From: Nitrospirota bacterium
GTDB lineage: Bacteria > Nitrospirota > 9FT-COMBO-42-15 > HDB-SIOI813
Assembly (NCBI GenBank): GCA_016212215.1
Contig: JACRGV010000115.1
Coordinates: 1 to 33,426 of the forward strand
DNA length: 33,426 nt
Direction of reading: 5' to 3'
Shown here in pieces: positions 15,291 through 24,117 of the stretch. A program made the position numbers and the translations under genes. How positions within the stretch are numbered: the first letter of the stretch is position 1; each line of letters opens with the position of its first letter. The notes under the pieces were generated by a model. That model made no database searches, was not told where the DNA came from, and saw only the letters and a program-made list of their open reading frames with translations.

Positions 15291-17086
15291 AGATAAATCA
15301 GATAATCATTTTAACAGCAATTATTTTGTTCATGGGATGGATTGATGCAGGTGCGGCAGAAAACCATTTCAAGACGCTTGACCTTGAAATGGATACTAAG
15401 GATGCGGAGGTACTGTTCCGCAAGGAACCTTATGATACATCTACTTTCCCTGTAGATATTGTAGAAAATGGCACTCGCATTTCCGGCCGTGTTGAAGTAT
15501 CCGGACAATTTACCCGCACATTTCTCAAAAAGTCCTTACTGATAAGAATTAACGAAGGACATACATGGCAGGGCAACAGAAAAATATCCCTTCACTCTAT
15601 GTCTACTGACCCTTCATATATGCGTGATTGGATAGCGTGGAACCTGGCGTCTTCACTCGGCATGGCCTCTCCAAAAGTAGAATATTACCGGCTGAATATT
15701 AACGGAAAATTCATCGGCCTTTATCTGTTTATCGAATGGATTGATACGTCTATGCTTAACCGCATTGGGCTTGGGAAAGACGGTGAATTCTATCACCCGG
15801 ATGACATTGTATACTGCGGTGACATGGAGCCTGCAAATCAAGGTCGTTTGGAAGAGTGTTGGTTAAAGCTTTCTCCTAAAGACAGGGATTTTGCCTCTCT
15901 GCGTAATCTGATTGAGGAGATTAATTCAACACCGGTTGAGCAGTTCCACAGCTTTTTAAATGAGCATTTTGATGTAGACTCAGTAATTAACTGGCTGGTC
16001 TTAAATACCATAATAGGTAATGGCGATACATACAATAAGAACTACTTCCTCTATCACAGCAAAAAAACAGGTAAATGGGTAATTATCCCATGGGATTTTG
16101 ATCTTACCTTCGGACGCAATGCCGACCCTGTCCTGCCGTTTCCGAGTAATATCCTTAATGATAATTATCAGTATTTTTATACACCTGAGCTTGGCAGTCC
16201 CAACCCATTAAAAGAAAAGACATTAAAGAATGACCAGTTGTTTCAGTACTTTAAAAAACGTATCAGCCATGTCCTCGGTGTAACAATAGAAAAGGAGCAG
16301 CAGGGATTTTTTGAGAAACTACGCAAGGAAAGTAAGCCTGTCGGCGGTTTTGCATGGTTCCGTCCTAATGAATTTAATAGTCTTGTGAACTCATTGGAGC
16401 TTACTATTAAACAGGACTTATCAAAAGAGCTGTATCCGGGTGCAAAAGGGGAACCTTTTGAGCAACAGGTTGAGGCATTGCGATTATACAATCAATGGCG
16501 TTATCCTCTTCTTAAAAAAATGATCCTTGAGCCCACACCATTTAATACTGCCCATTGGCTGCCATACTTCACGTTTCCGCCATTAACACTGCCCGGTGAG
16601 GATGAAAAAAAACTACGTCAGACAGTTCAATTGAATATGACTGCGAGTGCTGAAATCAGAGAAGGTGATAAATCTGTAGTGCTTATGGAGGAGCTTCTCG
16701 CAAGACCAGTCGGCATACTTTATATACAGGAATTGAATAGACCTGCACGAGTCAGGTTAGAGGTTGAGACAGAGCGTATCCCTGAATCGTTGCCACCTGA
16801 AATAAGCCCGTTAAAATGTATACAGCGTACATGGTATCTTGATATCAAAACCCCTGATACTCTCCTTAAGGTTAATCTGCAATTGGATTATCTTCAGGAA
16901 AGTTCCCTCCGGCATGAGCTGGGGGATGGGATAACAGATGAGCATAATATGTCGTTGTGGGTACTACAAAACAACAACTGGCGGAGACTGCAAACGGGTG
17001 TAAACGTAATCGCAAATGTATTAAAAGCCGGGGGCATAGAATTAGTTTCAGGCAGTGTATTACGCTTTGCCGCCTGCGAGGAATGA
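15287..17086 (+). CDS. CotH kinase family protein, exported
   Basis: A 599-residue protein with a Sec signal peptide (about 1-24, IIILTAIILFMGWIDAGAA). It carries the CotH protein-kinase-like domain: early FKKS-type strand (FLKKSLLIRIN), then YRLNINGKFIGLYLFIEWID, then KNYFLYHSKKTGKWVIIPWD and DFDLTFGRN, which holds the metal-binding Asp. A C-terminal beta-rich extension (about 430-599) is unassigned. CotH proteins phosphorylate or otherwise modify extracellular proteins and often accompany exopolysaccharide genes; the substrate here is unknown. The start codon and its AAGGA ribosome binding site belong to the flanking repeat. The following repeat overlaps its TGA stop. Confidence 0.88.
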   Translation: MKINQIIILTAIILFMGWIDAGAAENHFKTLDLEMDTKDAEVLFRKEPYDTSTFPVDIVENGTRISGRVEVSGQFTRTFLKKSLLIRINEGHTWQGNRKISLHSMSTDPSYMRDWIAWNLASSLGMASPKVEYYRLNINGKFIGLYLFIEWIDTSMLNRIGLGKDGEFYHPDDIVYCGDMEPANQGRLEECWLKLSPKDRDFASLRNLIEEINSTPVEQFHSFLNEHFDVDSVINWLVLNTIIGNGDTYNKNYFLYHSKKTGKWVIIPWDFDLTFGRNADPVLPFPSNILNDNYQYFYTPELGSPNPLKEKTLKNDQLFQYFKKRISHVLGVTIEKEQQGFFEKLRKESKPVGGFAWFRPNEFNSLVNSLELTIKQDLSKELYPGAKGEPFEQQVEALRLYNQWRYPLLKKMILEPTPFNTAHWLPYFTFPPLTLPGEDEKKLRQTVQLNMTASAEIREGDKSVVLMEELLARPVGILYIQELNRPARVRLEVETERIPESLPPEISPLKCIQRTWYLDIKTPDTLLKVNLQLDYLQESSLRHELGDGITDEHNMSLWVLQNNNWRRLQTGVNVIANVLKAGGIELVSGSVLRFAACEE

Positions 17087-17270
17087 GGCCCCCTCACAAA
17101 GGCACAAAGGGCAAAGAGAATCCCCCCTCTTAAGATTAAGAGGGGGAAGGGGGAGTTATGAAGTGCGTAGAAAAACGATGCATCATAGCTATAACCCCCT
17201 CTTTCCCCCTTAAATTAAGGGGGATGATTAAGGGCAATCGGTGTTAAGAAGGGATTTTTGAGTGAATAAT
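17083..17270 (+). repeat. Hairpin-module repeat after the CotH-like gene
   Basis: Starts ATGAGGCCCCCTCACAAAGG, overlapping the upstream stop, and ends AAGGGATTTTTGAGTGAA. The interior follows the 15117-15290 copy closely, including the TCCCCCCTCTTAAGAT arm and the ACGATGCATC core. Together the two copies bracket the CotH-like gene as direct repeats. Confidence 0.85.
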
Positions 17271-17294
17271 TCTACAAAGGAGGGAATCTGGTAA
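17262..17294 (+). CDS. Possible 10-residue leader ORF
   Basis: The GTG of the repeat terminus opens a frame that encodes MNNSTKEGIW and then stops. AAAGGAGGG inside it (17275-17283) resembles a ribosome binding site for a downstream start. It may be a translated leader for the carrier gene or simply show that the repeat brings a start codon wherever it lands. Low confidence as a real peptide. Confidence 0.2.
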   Translation: MNNSTKEGIW

Positions 17295-17323
17295 ATCCCG
17301 GACATGCCTTCTTTATTCAGTTC

Positions 17324-18676
17324 ATGGACGTTGTTTGGACACTGCGTATACCGTTATTACTGTTTTTTGCTGCCTATATTGTAAAGGAACTGTGGATATT
17401 GCGTGCCCATGAGAGATGGCATGCGATCCTGATGTTCAGTTATTTCTTTCTCATCATCTCTACATATTGGCTTATCAAGCCTGTTAAAAAGGCCCTGCTT
17501 GTTGGTTATTATCAGGTCTCAGGCTTGACTTTAGCCGGTTGGTATCTTGATGCCGCACAGGTTGAGCTGATAGCAAAAGAGTTAAATATGTTCCTTGCAC
17601 TTGCGGCAGCGATATTATTTTCCTGGCTTGCCTCCCGTTACAAACGTGAAAGATTGACCCTTTTCATTACCGGAATGTTTGCGCTGGGATTTGCCCTTTT
17701 TGCCTCTGCCCTTCTCAATCCCGCACACATCACTGTCTGGATGTTTTATTTATTTGGAGACATCTTCGTTACGATTATGGTGGCAGGCTTTTTCGCGTTT
17801 CTTAATGACAGCGAAGATGTGCACACTGCACGCCGTCTCTATGGCCTGATCGGACTTGGAGGAATCATGGGCGGTTTCTTCGGCAGTGCAGTAGTTGCCG
17901 GATATTCCAGAAAGATAGAGCCGTCTACGGCATCATTGGCCTGTGTGGGGCTGTTGGTATTGATTGCCGGAATCTCATGGTTATTCGGCAGACTGGTTAA
18001 GAGGACTACACCGGTAGATTTACCTGCTGCCGCCTCTGTTGCAGGGTATAAGGTATTACAGCACGGGGTAAAGACAGTGCTATGCTCGCCCTATCTGCTT
18101 GGCATAGCCGCTATCGTAGGGCTGTATGAAATGGTCTCATCTATAATGGATTATCAGTTTACTAACACGGTTCTGCATTTTGTTTCAGGCGACCAGCTAA
18201 AGGCACATTTTGCAAGTGTTTATTCTTTTACGAACTTCATTTCTCTGATACTTCAGGTCTTTATCACCCGGATGGTGATGGTCAGATATGGGGTGGACAA
18301 GGCATTGTTTTTCCTGCCGGTAACAGCTACCTTGGGAGAGGCCGCATTCATTCTTCTTCCAGGCCTGCTGGCGGGGAGCCTTCTTAATACTATGGATAAT
18401 GCCTTCAGCTATTCCATCAATCAATCAGCCAAAGAGGTCTTGTATGTGCCGGTAGAACGGGAGGAAAAATACAAGGCAAAGGCATTGATTGATATTTTTA
18501 TACTACGCGGGGCAAAGGCAATAGCCGTGGCACTCAGCCTTGTACTGGCACTCGTATTCGCAGGGTTTGAGAGTGTGAGATGGCTATCAATAATTGTGGT
18601 TGGCCTGTTAATAGTATGGCTGTTGGTTATCCGGTACATTGGCCAGAGGTACAGAAAAATGGAACGAGGAGTTTGA
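17324..18676 (+). CDS. Npt1/Npt2 (TlcC)-type nucleotide carrier-like membrane protein
   Basis: A 450-residue integral membrane protein with about 11-12 predicted helices. Segments such as STYWLIKPVKKALLVGYY, TARRLYGLIGLGGIMGGFFG and NQSAKEVLYVPVEREEKYKA are typical of the ATP/ADP-carrier-like TlcC family, where the Lys-rich loops contact nucleotide. Free-living bacteria also carry distant members of unknown substrate, so nucleotide exchange is not certain. The start is unclear: ATG 17324 lacks a good ribosome binding site, while AAAGGAGGG at 17275-17283 lies far upstream, close to an in-frame CTG at 17288. It lies within the polysaccharide cluster between two repeat-filled gaps. Confidence 0.8.
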   Translation: MDVVWTLRIPLLLFFAAYIVKELWILRAHERWHAILMFSYFFLIISTYWLIKPVKKALLVGYYQVSGLTLAGWYLDAAQVELIAKELNMFLALAAAILFSWLASRYKRERLTLFITGMFALGFALFASALLNPAHITVWMFYLFGDIFVTIMVAGFFAFLNDSEDVHTARRLYGLIGLGGIMGGFFGSAVVAGYSRKIEPSTASLACVGLLVLIAGISWLFGRLVKRTTPVDLPAAASVAGYKVLQHGVKTVLCSPYLLGIAAIVGLYEMVSSIMDYQFTNTVLHFVSGDQLKAHFASVYSFTNFISLILQVFITRMVMVRYGVDKALFFLPVTATLGEAAFILLPGLLAGSLLNTMDNAFSYSINQSAKEVLYVPVEREEKYKAKALIDIFILRGAKAIAVALSLVLALVFAGFESVRWLSIIVVGLLIVWLLVIRYIGQRYRKMERGV

Positions 18677-18787
18677 GATGAGGCCCCCTCACCCGGACCC
18701 GCCGGGGGAGAGGGGAGTCTGAGATTATTCCCCCTCCCTTGACGGGAGGGGGTTAGGGGGAGGGTGAGCTATGGAGACTTTCATGTG
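18677..18787 (+). repeat. Palindromic repeat before the GT-C-like gene
   Basis: Begins ATGAGGCCCCCTCAC just after the carrier stop, as at 17083, and ends GGGTGAGCTATGGAGA followed by CTTTCATGTGAAG, as before gatA. Two CT/GA inverted repeats lie between. It fills the entire gap and supplies the GGAG ribosome binding site of the next gene. Confidence 0.8.
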
Positions 18788-20194
18788 AAGACCAAGTACT
18801 CAAAATATAACTTACTTCTCATTCTAATACCCGTCTATTTCCTTATCTACTTCTCAATAAATCACCTGCTGGAAGGGCATAACCTCATGCACCCATATCT
18901 CTTATTTTATGGAGAAAAGGCCCTCCTTGCCTTGAATGGTGTACCGCCGAGGCTTGAGAACATAGGATTTATATATCCTCCTCTTCCGATTGTTATTTCC
19001 CTATTATTCATGGCGAATATATCCATTACACAGGGCTTCATCGCATCACTGATCAGTGCATTCATATCATGGGAAATCATTAACAACATTCAATCTAAAA
19101 AACTTGCCATCACACTTATCTTCTTCCTGATCTTCTCCATCCCAATCCTTTTTCTTGCTACCCAGAGATTTGATCTATACCTCCATTTCTTCTTTATTAT
19201 TTACAGTATCAAACTGTTGTATCAATATGTGAGACAGGAATACTCACTATATATTTTCACAGCAGGTCCACTGTTCGGGTTGTCTTTTTTTACGCATTTC
19301 AGCTCAATTTACCTCATCCCCTGGATATTTATTATTATATTCTTTCTGTACAGGAAGACCCTTAGGAAATTTATGGCAGTATCCTTTGTCTATTTTTCCC
19401 CTTATTTCCTCTTTTTCCTCTCCTTTGCATACCTCAACTGGGTATTCACAGGAAAGGCATTCGGGTTTCTCCCAAATTACAAACTGCTGTTTTCCAATTC
19501 AGAAATTACTGCCGCTATCTCTGCGGGAAGCATTACAGGGAGTTTATGGTTCATGCTTTCATATCTGCTGAAAGTAATACTCATAATAGCCCCTTTCCTT
19601 GCAGGAATTTTTTATGAAAAAAGACTTGTTTCATTAATCCCTTTCCTTGTCATCTTTTCTCTGATATATTCTAATCTCTTCTATCCGGCCATCTATGTAT
19701 CCTCAATATTTATTATATATTTCCTGATATTAATGAACTTTGAAAAAAAAGAAGCACATAATGTATTTATTGCTGCAATGGTTATCAGCCTTACATCCTC
19801 TTTTATACTTGCTTTAAATTCAAATGACGCATATGAGAGAAAATTTACTCATGCACTAACAGGTTCAATTGAAGAGAATACAGGGGGATACAAACAGATT
19901 GCAGAGATACTTAAATATAAAAAAGGGAAGATTTTGATTGATGATCAGGGTTTTTATCCTGTTGTCTATTTAATGAAGGACCCTGAACGGTTTATCCTTC
20001 CCTACCAGTATGAATTTAACTCAGCTATTGCAAATCCTGCCCTATTTGCCGATTATGTAATAGGTATGAAAGATAAAAACATGGATAAGGTATACCGGCG
20101 GTTTGAATATGGGGTAAAAGGATACTACACTATATTTGAAAACAAGGACATTATAATATGGGAGAAGACAAAATTAAGAGACAAAACGTCTTAA
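18785..20194 (+). CDS. Polytopic membrane protein, GT-C/GT39-like glycosyltransferase candidate
   Basis: A 469-residue membrane protein with 10 or more hydrophobic helices and a soluble C-terminal part (about 370-469). The first periplasmic loop (HPYLLFYGEKALLALNG, then GFIYPPLP) resembles GT-C enzymes, which use polyprenyl-phosphate sugars, but the diagnostic Asp pair is not clear, so this is tentative. GTG at 18785 is chosen since GGAG lies 8 nt before it; an earlier ATG seven codons upstream is repeat DNA. Its end overlaps the BcsB-like gene by 37 bp, so the two are co-transcribed and probably work in the same polysaccharide pathway. Confidence 0.65.
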   Translation: MKTKYSKYNLLLILIPVYFLIYFSINHLLEGHNLMHPYLLFYGEKALLALNGVPPRLENIGFIYPPLPIVISLLFMANISITQGFIASLISAFISWEIINNIQSKKLAITLIFFLIFSIPILFLATQRFDLYLHFFFIIYSIKLLYQYVRQEYSLYIFTAGPLFGLSFFTHFSSIYLIPWIFIIIFFLYRKTLRKFMAVSFVYFSPYFLFFLSFAYLNWVFTGKAFGFLPNYKLLFSNSEITAAISAGSITGSLWFMLSYLLKVILIIAPFLAGIFYEKRLVSLIPFLVIFSLIYSNLFYPAIYVSSIFIIYFLILMNFEKKEAHNVFIAAMVISLTSSFILALNSNDAYERKFTHALTGSIEENTGGYKQIAEILKYKKGKILIDDQGFYPVVYLMKDPERFILPYQYEFNSAIANPALFADYVIGMKDKNMDKVYRRFEYGVKGYYTIFENKDIIIWEKTKLRDKTS

Positions 20195-22029
20195 AAATCT
20201 TAATATTCCTGCTATTAACTCTCGCATTGTCATCAGTTGTGCCGTCTTATAGTGCAGAGCCTGAACAGTCGGTATTGTCTTTTAGTGACCTCGGTTATTC
20301 AAAAGACATATATCTTTCCGGTGCCACTACTGAATTCAATATTTATCTGCCTAATTACAGGGGGCTGTCAAAGGCAAAGATAGAGTTGTTATTGAGATTT
20401 TCCGGGGTACTTGATAACAGAAGCACCTTTACCATACTTGTTGATGACACCCCGCTATTTACAAAAAACATAGGCCTTACAGGATATGAACCTGTTGTGT
20501 CCTTTAATACAGGACATTCCAGGGCAGACCATATAAAGGTTACTGTACGGGGACATCTCTTCATAACAGGTGATATATGCTATGACCTGCCTACCGGAAA
20601 TCTCTGGATGGTAATATCCAATAACAGTAAGGTCTATATCGCAGCAAAACATGCTGATACGAATATTGCAAACTTCTTTAATAACTATGATAAGGACATT
20701 AATATTGTCTTAGATAAAGAAGCAGACAATCTGAACATATTGCCGCTCATTTATAACCTGAACAGATTGAACGACTGGAAAGAGGTTAACATACAAGTTA
20801 ATAGTGAACCTGTTAAAGGGATGAGAAACATTATAACAGGCAATTTCAGCAATGATATAGAACTAAAAGATGGTGACCTGCTGGTATCAACTAATGGCTT
20901 GTCTATGCTCAAAAAGGACTTAACCGGTTCTTTCATAACCCCATCAGCAAATACCTCAAAATTAAGCACGGCAGCAGAGAACAAAAACAATGAAATAAGC
21001 CTTATGGACATGGGCATTAAAGGCTTTACTGCAACAGGACTCGGTGACCTATCATTTAATGTCCCTATAAGGTTCTCTGCATTTTCCGGTATCCCCGGTA
21101 ATCTCTACATGAAACTAATCCTGAATCATACCCCTGTCCCTGAAAGCGAGAGGGCCTATTTAAAGGTCTTTCTTAACGGGATATTGATTCATGCTATGAA
21201 GATAGAAGGCGGCGGCAGCATTAAATCTTATAACATAAAAATACCCGAGGACCAATTACGAGGTTACAACAATAATCTTAATATAGTTACATCTTACTTT
21301 ATAAGTAAGGGAGAATGTAGAGGGAGTATGCCGAATCTGACTATCTCTATTTTAGACTCCTCATATTTCTACTTTGATGGGGCAGATAGAAAGTGGATTA
21401 CACCGGTAGTGGACGTCATGGGGAGCATGTCAGGTAAAGTCCTCATTATGGTGAATGATAAAGACATGTTCGACCCTTCTGTGTACCTAATGGATGTACT
21501 GGGAAAGTTTAACAGGGAGATAACTGATATTGATGTATTGCCATGGAAAGGAGAAATCCCTGAAAATTATAATTTTGTGATACTTGCCCTTAGTCATTCA
21601 GGTATAAATAACATAAATATCCCGCTAAAGGTGAATCAGGGGAGATTCTCTATAATAAATCCATTGTCAAAGAAAGAGATGTTCAGCTCAGATTACAGCG
21701 ATAGCTTTGGGGTCCTTCAAACCTTTGACAAGGGAAAGGCAAAGGTACTCTTATTATCATATTACAAAGATAAGTCCGCGTTGGAGTTCATGAAAGGATT
21801 TGATAAGGATACTTTAAGCCGGATGTTGGGGAATGTAGTTATATTCAATCAGGACATGGCTAGTTTTGACATTGGTGAAAAATTCAGGGTTGAGTATAAA
21901 GAGATTAAATCCACAGGTTATTACTGGGATAAGTACAAACTGTTTATTATCCTGATACTTGGATTGCTTGCAATTGTATTCCTTTACTTTATCAAAAAGA
22001 AGATTGTAAGGAGCGAGAAGGAGAACTAA
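20158..22029 (+). CDS. BcsB-like polysaccharide synthase periplasmic subunit
   Basis: A 623-residue protein with an N-terminal signal segment (about 11-32, cleavage likely after SYSA), a long beta-rich periplasmic domain and one C-terminal membrane helix (about 590-613, KLFIILILGLLAIVFLYFIK). This is the architecture of BcsB, which guides nascent glucan and anchors the catalytic subunit. Family-like blocks include FNIYLPNYRGLSKAKIELLL, RGHLFITGDICYDLPTGNLW and the RFSAFSGIPGNLYMKLILNH region. It starts inside the preceding gene and ends 5 nt before the GT2 gene, the order expected for a synthase pair. The polymer is not necessarily cellulose. Confidence 0.78.
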   Translation: MGEDKIKRQNVLKILIFLLLTLALSSVVPSYSAEPEQSVLSFSDLGYSKDIYLSGATTEFNIYLPNYRGLSKAKIELLLRFSGVLDNRSTFTILVDDTPLFTKNIGLTGYEPVVSFNTGHSRADHIKVTVRGHLFITGDICYDLPTGNLWMVISNNSKVYIAAKHADTNIANFFNNYDKDINIVLDKEADNLNILPLIYNLNRLNDWKEVNIQVNSEPVKGMRNIITGNFSNDIELKDGDLLVSTNGLSMLKKDLTGSFITPSANTSKLSTAAENKNNEISLMDMGIKGFTATGLGDLSFNVPIRFSAFSGIPGNLYMKLILNHTPVPESERAYLKVFLNGILIHAMKIEGGGSIKSYNIKIPEDQLRGYNNNLNIVTSYFISKGECRGSMPNLTISILDSSYFYFDGADRKWITPVVDVMGSMSGKVLIMVNDKDMFDPSVYLMDVLGKFNREITDIDVLPWKGEIPENYNFVILALSHSGINNINIPLKVNQGRFSIINPLSKKEMFSSDYSDSFGVLQTFDKGKAKVLLLSYYKDKSALEFMKGFDKDTLSRMLGNVVIFNQDMASFDIGEKFRVEYKEIKSTGYYWDKYKLFIILILGLLAIVFLYFIKKKIVRSEKEN

Positions 22030-22034
22030 GTATA

Positions 22035-23975
22035 ATGCCGGAACATGCTGTTGCTATTGAAGATAAACAGATAAAGGCTGTCCTGTCCGGCAGGAAAATA
22101 GGGCAAATATTTTTAGAGCTTGGTTACATTAACAAATCCCAGTTAGATGAGGCATTAGAGTATCAGAAGCAGAAAAAGGGTAGAATCGGATGGATATTAA
22201 CGACACTGGGATTTATTAACAGGTTACAGCTTTTTCAAACCCTTGCCGTCCAGTTTGGGCTTGAGTTCAGGTCTGATATAGAAAACCTTATCAAAGGAAC
22301 AGATAAAAGACTTTTGTCTGCTGTAACACATAAAGATGTGATTGTACATCAGGCGATCCCTTACCAGATGCAGGACGGCAGATTAATACTTCTTACCGCC
22401 TACCCCAATAAGATTGAAACTATCACATTCTTCAAAAAGAAATTCTTTGTAAATGAAGTGGACCAGATTGTTATAACTGACCTTGACTTAACAAAGCTGA
22501 TTAAACAGATAGTAATAACTGATTTGGATCTGACAAAGATTGCAGAAAAGTTATACAGGGACTCCATCCTTGATAAATCTATTTACGGACTGTTTTACAG
22601 GAATCCTTCAGAATCAGCTTATTCCGTATTTACAAACAAGCAGGTACTTTTTATGGGTGCAGGGATATTCTTAACACTGCTATGGATATATTATGATGTT
22701 GTCAATTTTCTAATAGTAACAAATATTATTGTTCAGCTTTTCTTTACAATCTCGATCGGCTTTAAGCTCCTCCTAAGCCTGGCAGGGGTAAAAGGTGAAA
22801 TAGAACGGCCTGTAACTGATGAAGAGGTCAGGGCACTGAAGGATGAAGACCTCCCTGTATATACCATCCTTGTCCCGGTCTTTAAAGAACCTGAGGTCAT
22901 AGGAATACTTATAGATTCTTTAAAAAGGCTGGACTACCCCCAGAATAAACTCGACATAATTTTATTACTGGAAGAGGAAGACAGCATAACTTATGAGGCT
23001 GCAAAAAAATGTAAACCCCCTGGAAACTGGAGATTATTGAAAGTTCCAAACAGCCTTCCAAAGACAAAGCCAAAGGCTTGCAACTATGGTCTTTTCTTCG
23101 GAAGGGGAAAGTATCTTGTAATCTTTGATGCAGAGGATATCCCTGATCCTGACCAGTTAAAAAAGGCTGTTATAGCCTTTACTAAAGGGGGGGAGAGTTA
23201 TGTATGTTTTCAGGCGGCATTAAATTATTTCAACAGAAATGAAAATTTCCTGACAAGGATGTTTACATTAGAATATTCATACTGGTTTGACTATCTCCTT
23301 CCGGGCCTGGACAGGCTGAGATTCCCATTACCGCTTGGGGGCACGAGCAATCACTTTGACATGGAGAAGCTGAAACAGCTTGGGGGCTGGGACCCGTTTA
23401 ATACCACAGAAGATGCAGACCTCGGTGTTCGGGCTTATGCTAATGGTTATCGTGTGGGGGTAATTAATTCAACAACCTTTGAAGAGGCAAACTCACAGAC
23501 CAGGAACTGGATACGGCAGAGGTCAAGATGGGTTAAGGGATACATGCAGACATGGCTTGTATTCTCAAGACACCCTCTAAACCTTCTAAGGGCTATCGGG
23601 TTAAAGGGATGGCTCTCCTTTAATTTCTTTGTGGGAGGAACCCCGCTTACCCTTCTTATAAACCCGCTTACATGGGCCATATTTGTTATATGGGTACTGA
23701 CAAAGACAAAGGTTATAGAACCTTTTTTCCCTCCTGTATTGCTCTATATCTCCATCTTCAACCTCCTCTTTGGAAATTTCTTAGGCATCTACCTCAACAT
23801 GATTGCAGTATTTAAAAGGAAATATTACTACCTTATCCCTTATTCATATCTCAACCCTGTCTACTGGCTGTTTCACTCAGCTGCCTCCTATAAGGCATTA
23901 TGGCAGCTCTTCACCAACCCATTCTATTGGGAAAAAACACAGCACGGGATTACCAAGTTAAGATTTAAATTGTAA
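22035..23975 (+). CDS. MshEN-GT2 processive glycosyltransferase
   Basis: A 646-residue fusion. The N-terminal domain (about 18-170) has two tandem MshEN-type motifs, RKIGQIFLELGYINKSQL and GRIGWILTTLGFINRLQL, a fold that binds c-di-GMP in MshE and in NfrB. After two membrane helices (about 205-250) comes a GT2 domain with DAED (365-368), TEDADL (about 457-462) and QRSRW (about 494-498), the signature of processive synthases, then C-terminal membrane helices. With the BcsB-like partner 5 nt upstream it should make and export a beta-glycan at the inner membrane, probably under c-di-GMP control. GGAG precedes the ATG. A 14-residue tandem duplication lies in the linker. Confidence 0.88.
   Translation: MPEHAVAIEDKQIKAVLSGRKIGQIFLELGYINKSQLDEALEYQKQKKGRIGWILTTLGFINRLQLFQTLAVQFGLEFRSDIENLIKGTDKRLLSAVTHKDVIVHQAIPYQMQDGRLILLTAYPNKIETITFFKKKFFVNEVDQIVITDLDLTKLIKQIVITDLDLTKIAEKLYRDSILDKSIYGLFYRNPSESAYSVFTNKQVLFMGAGIFLTLLWIYYDVVNFLIVTNIIVQLFFTISIGFKLLLSLAGVKGEIERPVTDEEVRALKDEDLPVYTILVPVFKEPEVIGILIDSLKRLDYPQNKLDIILLLEEEDSITYEAAKKCKPPGNWRLLKVPNSLPKTKPKACNYGLFFGRGKYLVIFDAEDIPDPDQLKKAVIAFTKGGESYVCFQAALNYFNRNENFLTRMFTLEYSYWFDYLLPGLDRLRFPLPLGGTSNHFDMEKLKQLGGWDPFNTTEDADLGVRAYANGYRVGVINSTTFEEANSQTRNWIRQRSRWVKGYMQTWLVFSRHPLNLLRAIGLKGWLSFNFFVGGTPLTLLINPLTWAIFVIWVLTKTKVIEPFFPPVLLYISIFNLLFGNFLGIYLNMIAVFKRKYYYLIPYSYLNPVYWLFHSAASYKALWQLFTNPFYWEKTQHGITKLRFKL
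22464..22547 (+). repeat. 42-bp tandem duplication inside the GT2 gene
   Basis: Two adjacent 14-codon units encode QIVITDLDLTKLIK and QIVITDLDLTKIAE. The first 11 residues are identical while several codons differ at third positions, so the duplication is old and the peptide has been conserved. Confidence 0.8.
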
Positions 23976-24009
23976 TCTCAATACAATAATACAAAAAGGG
24001 GGTAGTCGG

Positions 24010-24117
24010 TCAGCTTATTCCATAACAGACCATTAATTCTCTGATAACCTCAATGAACCGCTTGATCAAAACTTCCTCTAACGGAGTAAGTGTCTCAGTA
24101 TACATGTTGGAGTTCAT
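24010..24117 (-). pseudogene. Nucleotidyltransferase 5' fragment behind uvrD
   Basis: ATG at 24117 overlaps the uvrD TGA as ATGA and opens 35 codons. Residues 5-28 equal the first 24 residues of the nucleotidyltransferase at 13504-13881 (MYTETLTPLEEVLIKRF..), after which unrelated codons lead to a stop. The signature GS..DxD part is absent, so the product cannot be an enzyme. Exact identity of the 79 bp implies a recent copy event. GAGGTGAT at the end of uvrD could serve as its ribosome binding site. Confidence 0.75.
24032..24110 (-). repeat. 79-bp exact direct repeat, second copy
   Basis: Identical to 13808-13886 and in the same orientation, about 10.2 kb away, between the end of the GT2 gene and the end of uvrD. 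Confidence 0.92.

Noticed and set aside
20158-23975. Naming the synthase pair bcsB/bcsA
   Set aside because: The GT2 has an MshEN domain rather than a PilZ domain, and cellulose accessory genes such as bcsZ and bcsC are absent, so the polymer is unknown.
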